Part shown: positions 57,801 through 64,000 of the stretch, one piece after another
How positions within the stretch are numbered: the stretch's first letter is position 1
Layout: every line of letters begins with the position of its first letter
Assembly (NCBI RefSeq): GCF_030463535.1
Contig: NC_132881.1
Span: 39,801,973 to 39,865,972 of the forward strand
Reading direction: 5' to 3'
Length of the DNA stretch: 64,000 nt
From: Salminus brasiliensis
Taxonomy: Eukaryota; Chordata; Actinopteri; Characiformes; Bryconidae
Program-made: the position numbers and the translations under genes
The notes under the pieces: model-generated
Seen by the model: only the letters and a program-made list of their open reading frames with translations
Databases searched by the model: none
What the model was told of the DNA's origin: nothing

Positions 57801-60800
57801 GACAGGCCCAAGTACCCAGATGTGAGTTCCTTCTTGCTTAAAATGGAAGGCAACAGTTGGTTTGGACAAGTACCACTGGCACAGTCACTGCAGGTTGGAG
57901 TGTCCACATCTACACACACGTACATGCAAACACATATGCACACACACACACACATACTGGTGACACTGTTACAGTTTGCTTCAGTTTGAATATAAAACAC
58001 AGGAGCTAGTAATTATAACAATGTCTGCTTGTGTGTAATGGTGTAAGCAGCATTATGATTATTTTAATTGTTTATTATGTAAGTTGCAAGTGGTCTTTTT
58101 TGCTCTCTCATTACCTGCAACGTTGCTGATGGTAAAGTCACGTCTGATGAGGTTGGGGTGTGTTTTTTTGTTACCCAGCTCAACCCAGTTACTGTGGCTG
58201 TAAAAATCCTGAAAGAACAGGCATATTCAGATCACTCTTCCTGTAAACAAACCTGGAAATCAGTACAGTAAACACATATAACTGCACTGATCAAGGCCCT
58301 CAACCCTCTCTGCTGTAGGGGTGCCGTAAAATTCTATCCTTCAAACCTATATTCAAAGAGGTATGTTACAGGTACTGTAAGCGAATATTTCTAGCTGAAG
58401 TTAATCCAGCATTCTAGGAGGCTGTGGAGATGAGATGTATACGTGGGGTTTCACTTGAATGATATAAAGTAGTTTTTCATTGGAAGGAGAATGAAAATTG
58501 TCCGATGTCTGACCAAAATAAATCATTCAAAAGTCGTAGTGCTACACTTTTTCTTTTTTTTTTTTATTATAAAACTCACATTTCACACTTTCTACAAAAT
58601 ATAAACGAACGGTTAATCATCTTATTACCTAAACCAATGATGTTACTTACCAATGACTATTAGCACTCAGCTTTTATACTATACTGCTCCCCAGCTCATA
58701 CGTGAGTCACAATCAGGATTTATAAAGACAAGGTTCATTTATGACAGAATTAGTTAGTATGGGGTCTTCTACAATGTTATGACTACACTGTCAAAAATCC
58801 ACTTTAATGATCATATTAACCCACTTGGTTGAGCCAAAAACTTTAATAAAACTCTAAACTAAACAAGTAAACTAAACAAACTAAGCAACTAAACAAGTTT
58901 CTTAAACCAAGATGTCTTTCATTTCAATCAAGACAATAATTTTGACGAGCAGTATATAATATCTTAACATCCTAGGTTAAATTGACTATTTGAATGTTTC
59001 AAAAAGCTTTCTGCCCAATGTCAGCATGTGGGAAATTGACTGGCAGTGTGCCAAGTAAGAAGGTCTCAGACATTTTGTCCCCCGAGAGAGCCTACAATTT
59101 CTGTCAGTTGCAGACGGTCTGTTTTGGCAATTTAACAACACTCACTGTTTAACACGGTGAATGCATTCATTATAATTATTAATAGTTTGTATTTGACTCT
59201 TCTAAACTAAAGACACTGTCCCACAGCACATTTGCAGTTTGTCTCCTCTCAATGGTGGGATTAAAGGCTTGTTGACAGAATGAGAAGATTCTGGTGTTGT
59301 TGGTGTTAGTATTACACATTCTTGCTGCTGAAATTAATGAAACAAAAGCTTTTTTTCAAGGTAGAATGTGTTTCTGTGTCTTTACACTTCACTCCAGAGT
59401 ACTCTGTGTTCTTTAAGTCTAATAACAAATCATAATGTTTATTTGTGCTGATTTCAGATTTATAAGTTAGTTAACTTCAGAAAGCTTTGTTTAGTAAGTA
59501 ATAGTGTAATGGTTACATTAAGTACATTTAAAAGTAAGTTTGATAAACAAAGAAAAAATCAAAAAGTCAGTAAAACTTTTGATTTTGTTCAAGACTAGTT
59601 GTACTTGTTATTACCACATGTTCTCATGTTAGCTAAACTACATATTTCTGTTAGTGTTGACAAAAAAGATCAATCAGTCAGTATAACTCATACGTTTTTT
59701 TGTGCAAGCAAATGTAAGATAATGAGTTTATTTTATTTATGCATTTAAGCATTATTTTATTATTATTTCCTATTTTTGAATGATAAATTCTATTTTATTA
59801 TCAAAACAGGCATTTGACACATCTTCATCAAAAGTATCTTGTCTTGAAACGTATGGGTTTGGATGAAATTTCTAACTACAATGAAACTATTGTATAATTA
59901 TAAAAGGAAAAGTTAGGTGTATTTCACTTGCATATGAAGCATCGCAAATATTTAATACTGTATGTGATATTAGAGAAAGATGTGCCATTTCATCTCATTC
60001 CTTTCAGAAAAGATGCTGCAGAAAATCAGCAGACAATTTGCTGTATAGTTGTAAAGGAAACCAATATTGGCCAACTTGCAGATGACACAACACTCCGTTT
60101 GAAAGCTCAACATCAGGGTGAGAATCCTGTTGGGTTAATGTCTCAATCAAAACGAATGCTAATTCATGTCAATTCACTGCTGTCACTCTTAAGCAAGTTA
60201 TAAAGTTTTTTATAAAAAGAAGTTTTGAAATACATAGGCGTGGTTATCTACTACAGGTAACGGTCGCAGTGCTCAGTGGCTCAGCACTTATTAGTTAGAG
60301 CACAGCTATTGATGACAGAAGTGTGGGTTTGACATTTGGGCTAAGCAAGCTACCATTGTTAGGCCCTTGAGCAAGGCTCTCAACCCAAACCCAAAGTTGT
60401 TTTTCTCTCTCACTCACCTGAAGAGTGTGTAGGACTCGACCCAGCGTTTCTCTGGCAGCCTGGACGTTGCCTTTGAGGGTGTTGGATTTGACGGCAGCCA
60501 TGCCCTGTGTAATAAGAATTTGGCCCTCAGTGAAGGTCTCACCATTAAAGTGATGCATGTTACTGGCCATGAAGTCTCTGTCCACCAAGCCATGCTGCAG
60601 GTAGATCTGATTCAGGGCTTCATGGAACTTCGTTGCAGAGACCAAACCTGTGGTAGAACCGAGACATGCATTCAGTAGTTCCTCCACTGAGGAATCCTGT
60701 TATACACACACAATTAGAGAGAAAGAGAGAGAGAGATATATATATTAACAATCAATTAACAGTTGCACTACATACAGCAAACAGCAATACATGCACACAC

Positions 60801-61068
60801 ACACTCACACACATGCATAAATACACATGTAGCATCCCCACAGAGCAGGAGACATTTGTACAAAAGACAAACACACATACACCCTTACTGTTGGCTTGAA
60901 CTCTCTCCCCTCAGACTCAGCCTCAGCCTTGCACACTTCATTGATCGACTTCATCACAGCATCTCTGGTGATGGTCACATGTGTGTGACCTCCACTTCCA
61001 ACAGGCAAAAACGCCCGCACTCCAGACAACAGCACGCCCAGAACGATAACACACACTGTTGACCTCAT
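47560..61068 (-). CDS. vwa7: vwa7: von Willebrand factor A domain-containing protein 7
   Basis: Sixteen coding exons: 60889-61068, 60418-60696, 58115-58208, 57781-57909, 57144-57330, 56005-56174, 55555-55667, 55280-55396, 54666-54836, 52477-52609, 51587-51739, 51011-51103, 50372-50640, 49210-49343, 48831-48990, 47560-47952. All junctions are GT-AG, every phase matches, and the total is exactly 2775 nt (924 aa plus stop), near the usual length of the family. Signal peptide 1-19; Het-C-like N-terminal region to about 230 (DFYSHSNWVELG at 154-165); VWA domain about 295-480 with MIDAS D305-T-T-G-S and FTD at 399-401; beta-rich C-terminal half with Cys pairs near the end. Probably secreted; molecular function is not well established. 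No frameshift or missing exon, so it looks functional. A 5' acceptor (CACTCAG, about 61075) suggests an upstream non-coding exon. Confidence 0.92.
48121..48188. other. Near-perfect AT-rich palindrome
   Basis: Arms of about 28 bases (AAAATATTGAAACTTTCATT and its complement) around a loop of about 10 bases (AATAAATTAA). In vwa7 intron 15. It can fold into a long hairpin or cruciform. Confidence 0.7.
49385..49490 (+). mobile_element. Fragment of the TTAAAGCAGCATTATG MITE family
   Basis: TTTGCTCCTGGGCTCCCC and TTTTCTGGACGAGCTGAGAG match the body of the complete element at 52160-52386. Ends not visible. In a vwa7 intron. Confidence 0.5.
49770..49852 (+). mobile_element. SINE tail fragment
   Basis: TTGTAAGTCGCTCTGGATAA, GAGCGTCTGCTAAATGCC and AATGTAAATGTAAATG, the 3' tail of the SINE family seen whole at 19853-20142. 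In vwa7 intron 13. Confidence 0.7.
52160..52386. mobile_element. Complete 227-bp MITE, TTAAAGCAGCATTATG family
   Basis: 16-bp terminal inverted repeats TTAAAGCAACATTATG (52160-52175) and CATAATGCTGCCTTAA (52371-52386) match at 14 of 16 positions. No coding content. In the intron between vwa7 exons 10 and 11. Fragments lie at 3513, about 6490-6990 and 49385. Confidence 0.75.
53197..53435 (+). mobile_element. tRNA-derived SINE
   Basis: Copy of the 7539 family: GTGGTGGCTCAGCGCTTAGA (A box) and GTGGGTTCGATACCAGG (B box), body GGCAAGCTGCCACTGTTGGG. In the intron between vwa7 exons 9 and 10. Confidence 0.85.
54130..54350 (-). mobile_element. tRNA-derived SINE, second subfamily, leftward
   Basis: Reverse copy of the 10515 type: the + strand ends GGGATTCAAACTTGCGGTC and GACCGCTGAGCCACCACT. 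In the intron between vwa7 exons 9 and 10. Confidence 0.65.
55280..57330 (-). CDS. vwa7: vwa7 exons 5-8: VWA domain core
   Basis: Exon 5 (57144-57330) leads in; exon 6 (56005-56174) holds VVLCFVIDTTGSMADDI with the metal-site DxTxS; exon 7 (55555-55667) has the GGGDAPEM turn typical of this family; exon 8 (55280-55396) has EIYVFTDA supplying a further MIDAS Asp. All metal-binding positions I can identify are intact. Confidence 0.9.
56450..57125. repeat. Minisatellite, CTATAAATGATCCAGTAACTA type
   Basis: About 25-30 irregular units of 20-26 bp (ACTATAAATGATCCAGTAAC with variants) fill most of the intron between vwa7 exons 5 and 6, ending within about 20 bases of the exon 5 donor. Confidence 0.8.
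57781..58208 (-). CDS. vwa7: vwa7 exons 3-4: NWVELG motif and Cys-rich turn
   Basis: Exon 3 (58115-58208) carries DFYSHSNWVELGNKKTHP, the strongest family signature. Exon 4 (57781-57909) has a compact TCSDCASGTC Cys cluster, likely a disulfide loop; its donor GTCAGA is weaker than average. Confidence 0.88.
58209..60264 (-). other. vwa7 intron 2, no feature
   Basis: AT-rich intron. A 91-aa rightward frame at 59928-60203 lacks splice context. No repeat recognised apart from the SINE at its far end. Confidence 0.6.
60265..60395 (+). mobile_element. Truncated SINE next to a vwa7 splice donor
   Basis: Worn A box (CAGTGGCTCAGCACTTATTA), degraded B box (GTGGGTTTGACATTTGG) and body (TAGGCCCTTGAGCAAGGC), then stops. 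The vwa7 exon 2 donor lies at 60412-60417. Confidence 0.65.
60418..61068 (-). CDS. vwa7: vwa7 exons 1-2: signal peptide and start of Het-C-like region
   Basis: Exon 1 (60889-61068) encodes MRSTVCVIVLGVLLSGVRA, a clear signal peptide, then HTHVTITRDAV. The Met is chosen because the upstream in-frame codons extend past an intron acceptor. Exon 2 (60418-60696) gives a helical segment (SVEELLNACLGSTTG at its start). A SINE fragment ends only about 25 bases from its donor. Confidence 0.88.
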
Positions 61069-61084
61069 CTCCACCTGAGTGAGA

Positions 61085-62300
61085 GGGAAACACACCAGCC
61101 GTTATAGAATGACTTATAGAACAAGCACAGTAAATATCTAATAAATAAAAAGACACAATTTTAGTATTAAAGGTGTCACATAAAACTCAAGAGCTTATAT
61201 AACACATAAATCACAAACTTTAAAATTTCATCACTGTCACATCAAAACCCTGTATCTACATTTTAAAATCTAACAGAATGGGACAACTGCATGTTTTTGA
61301 GCTGCTGCTAATGCGAAATTCATCACAATATGACTATCATCGTGTCATCCTACCCATCTGGAGGTGCGAAACTTCTGGCCATGGATCACCCTGGATCAAA
61401 CCCACAATCCCAGGGCCAACACTTAGACAGCACTACTCGGGAGCCCTGGCTCTATGTCAGATCTGGCTCTAACCCAGATAACAAGGTGATGTTGATTCTT
61501 CATTTTCAACTGCTGCCTCTGAGAAAACATTTCCTAATGTAAAAATTTTCAGTTTCTCTGTGCCTTTTGGTAATAAATATCATTTATAACTAAATATTCA
61601 TTATTTGAAAACATTATTTAACATATTAACTAGTTTACCTTTTCAGTCATTAGCATGGGGAGCTAGCAAACATTAGTGTGGATAGTAGGATTGTAATTAT
61701 CATGAGGAAAACTCGCTAGGTAACATTATGTCGTAATGATACCTGACTTCAATGAGTTGGAAAATCTGTAACCTTTTTACATTGCCAAGCTTTTTGGAGA
61801 AGCTTTTTATACAACAATTACTGTCTTGCCTTGACTGTGCTGTAGGCTCTGTTATGCACCGGATTGCTTACACTGTAAAAAATCCTTTTTTCAAACTGTT
61901 CTCTAAACTAAAATAAGAATGTAATTTGAACTAAAATAAGTGAGTAGATGAAGTTTACATGTCATAATGAGTAATTTAAGCAAATTCAGCTCAAATTTAT
62001 TATAAACTAATTTCTCTTTGTTCGTGTAACTTACAATTCTATGTTTCTGATCCACAATACCAAGTAATTTAGTTAACGCATGCGCACTTCATGTCAGTGG
62101 AAGTTGCTATGGGGTTTCCCAGTCTTGGCAGGGGCTTAAGCACGTTCCTGAGAACAGCTAGCGTAGAGTACAGAAAGTCATTTACAACAGCTGATGAAGG
62201 TATCTTTGACTACGACTATTGTTAATGTGGATATATTAGCTGGAGTAATATGTGAAAATAAATTATCTTTGTAAAACAATGTTTGCAAGCCCAGAACTGC
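61085..62300. other. Upstream of vwa7, no gene seen
   Basis: AT-rich. A non-coding 5' exon of vwa7 may lie here but cannot be located. Confidence 0.3.
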
Positions 62301-63260
62301 TCGGGGTTAAAGTAGTGTTTCTCTGGCAGTGTGTTAGCTCGCTAGCCAGCTTGCTAGATTAACTAACATTAACATTTTGCTGTTGTGATTATTTTCCCAC
62401 AGAATAGGTTGGTTTTTCAACGCTTTTTTAAATTCGGTTTTAATATGTCGGAGTTTCTAGAAAAAACGTTGTTTTCAAATGTCACTTTCGACGGTTTTTC
62501 CATATATTTTAGTTAGCTAGCTAATGCTGCTTTTTTAACTAAAGGGGACGAGGCATGGCATATTCGTTGCCATACAGTTGTTTTTGTAATTGTGTCGAAG
62601 TAAATAGTTGGCGCAGTCTGCAGACTTTATTAGTCAGAGTTGCTACATTGCTCAAATCTGATTTTTAGCTCAGATTATTTTAGCTCGGACCTTTACGGCT
62701 CACTAACAAATGTAAGTGACCTCTATATTTGCGCAATGCGAACAAATCTGTCCCTAAAACGACTCACGAGCAAATTATATAAAACCTAGTATTTGTGAGG
62801 GGACTCGAGTAATATATATTCCTTGGTCATTTTTAGGCCACGTTAAAACGTGCAGAATTTATGCGCCGTACGCCATAACGGACAGCAGCCCTGACACTGC
62901 TTAAAGCTGATTAACACACCACTCACTATTCAGGCGCACCCTATACACGGTGGTTAAGAAATGCTAGCTCGCTATGGTAGCTGACTGCTTTATAACGGTA
63001 GCTCTGTGGCTTTGTAACTGTTGGATTATTGCTGAGAAAGAGAGTATATAGAGGGCATATTGTCAGTTGTCTAGATTGTTATTGCTGTGGTGTGTGAGTG
63101 AGAGAGAGAGAAGAGAGAACTTGAGAGCGAGAGACGCTGGGTTTAATCGTGCAGTATAGCCGCACGCGACGACAGCGAGCTGTGGTACAGCCGTTTGTTG
63201 TGCGATGGATATAATTTAATTCGTCATAAAAAATCAAATGTTGATACCTAGTCTGTTCAT
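62301..63260. promoter_or_regulatory. Possible promoter region between vwa7 and a rightward gene
   Basis: Contains scattered CpG clusters (CCGCACGCGACGACAGCGAG at about 63161, ATGCGCCGTACGCCATAACG at about 62860) in otherwise AT-rich DNA. It could serve vwa7 leftward or an unseen gene rightward. No start site is evident. Confidence 0.2.
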
Positions 63261-63440
63261 AATCTGCACCGATTTTAAAACTTGTGTATCCGAGGCTTAA
63301 GGCTTCTCATCCGACTTTCATTTAAATCTTTCCATTCTGCACTTCTCAGCACTGCTTTTCTTTCACAGTTAACCTCAAGTGCAGCACAAAATTACATGTT
63401 ATGAATTGTCCATTTGAATCTGCATATTTTTTTACTCTAG

Positions 63441-63513
63441 GATGTAGCCATTTTCCTGTTCTGGTTTTTTTCTGGATTCCTTCGACTTTTTTGATCACCG
63501 TGCCTGGAATTCA
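63441..63513 (+). other. Possible 5' non-coding exon of a rightward gene
   Basis: An acceptor-like TTTTTTTACTCTAG, 73 bases of non-coding sequence, then GAATTCAG/GTAATT. A further acceptor-like TTTTTCCCCAG lies at about 63608. No coding frame follows within the window, so this is weak. Confidence 0.15.
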
Positions 63514-63619
63514 GGTAATTGTGTTTTTTAATATACCTGTAGCCATATCTGGGATTCCTCTGTAATTTTATTTCTGTCTGAATCTGAAATGTCTGTGTTT
63601 TTCCCCAGATGTTAAGCTT

Positions 63620-64000
63620 CAGTGAGTGAGGACTCACTGAGGGACATGATGCTTCTTAGAATTAAAAAGCCAATTTATAGAATGTGGTTTTACTTGTGCT
63701 TATTTGTTCTTGAATGGTTGTTTTGCTTTTTTCCAGATGCAGCCCAGTTTTGGCACAACACAAATGTCATCTGCTGGGTTCTAATGATTCGTTCATGTTT
63801 TTTAATGGACAGCAACGATATGGTAATGGCTGTGTTGATGTTTTTTTTCTGTAGTGGGCTGGAGTAGCCACTTCCATGTTAAATGTTGCTTTGTAGATGA
63901 ACGTGATTCTTGACACACTTGATAAACACTGAACACAGAGCTGCTTGAATATTGCTGCAAGTATTGTCAACAGTATGTTTTCCCTTAGGTGAATGACATT
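63620..64000. other. Window end, no supported gene
   Basis: Open frames of 81 and 67 aa overlap on opposite strands without splice or compositional support. Confidence 0.4.

Noticed and set aside
59928-60203. 91-aa rightward frame in the vwa7 intron
   Set aside because: AT-rich, no splice support, no recognisable domain.
63622-63970. Possible coding exon at the window end
   Set aside because: The frames overlap on opposite strands, are rich in Phe/Leu from T-runs, and follow no convincing splice chain.

Overview
The window is vertebrate genomic DNA, most likely from a teleost fish. The signs are intron-split genes with GT-AG junctions, zinc-finger genes carrying a fish-type N-terminal module, many tRNA-derived SINEs, Tc1/mariner remnants, and long CA/TG/AT microsatellites. 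The SINE types suggest an ostariophysan such as a characin, but that is a guess. All gene models below were built by hand from reading frames, splice sites and matching intron phases.

Layout. 1-9 kb holds repeats (a GTTCTAGAAC minisatellite, SINEs, Tc1-type fragments) and one orphan exon-like block (2889-3005). 9.16-10.5 kb, perhaps reaching 11.3 kb, contains in-phase exons that look like the 3' end of an unidentified leftward gene. 14.3-44.7 kb is a cluster of four C2H2 zinc-finger genes: three leftward (A 14308-17340, 528 aa, 5 fingers; B 21956-26439, 507 aa, 3 fingers; C 30176-33335, 547 aa, 6 fingers) and one rightward (D 36995-44692, about 1238 aa, 7 fingers). All four begin with the same short helical module (core TFQTQLSGVMET, then EITRLVEDSFLEE) in a first coding exon that ends in phase 1. 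The fingers lie in one large last exon. C and D are head to head. The 3.6 kb between them carries a G-rich tract, a 12-bp minisatellite and an array with at least eight exact three-unit heat-shock-element matches (TTCnnGAAnnTTC). Intron 1 of D contains about 0.9 kb of degenerate telomere-type CCCTAA repeat.

47.5-61.1 kb is a complete 16-exon leftward gene whose exons join in frame into a 924-aa secreted protein with a VWA domain. It is recognised as VWA7 (von Willebrand factor A domain-containing protein 7). 61.1-64 kb has no clear gene. It may hold the promoter region of vwa7 and 5' noncoding exons of a rightward gene.

How the genes work together: A-D look like a locally duplicated family of DNA-binding regulators sharing a presumed interaction or dimerisation module, with different finger arrays and spacers. 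vwa7 is unrelated in function. The most unusual features are the shared N-terminal module across four neighbouring genes, the heat-shock-element-rich array in the C/D divergent interval, the intronic telomere-like array, and two repeat expansions inside the coding region of gene D.
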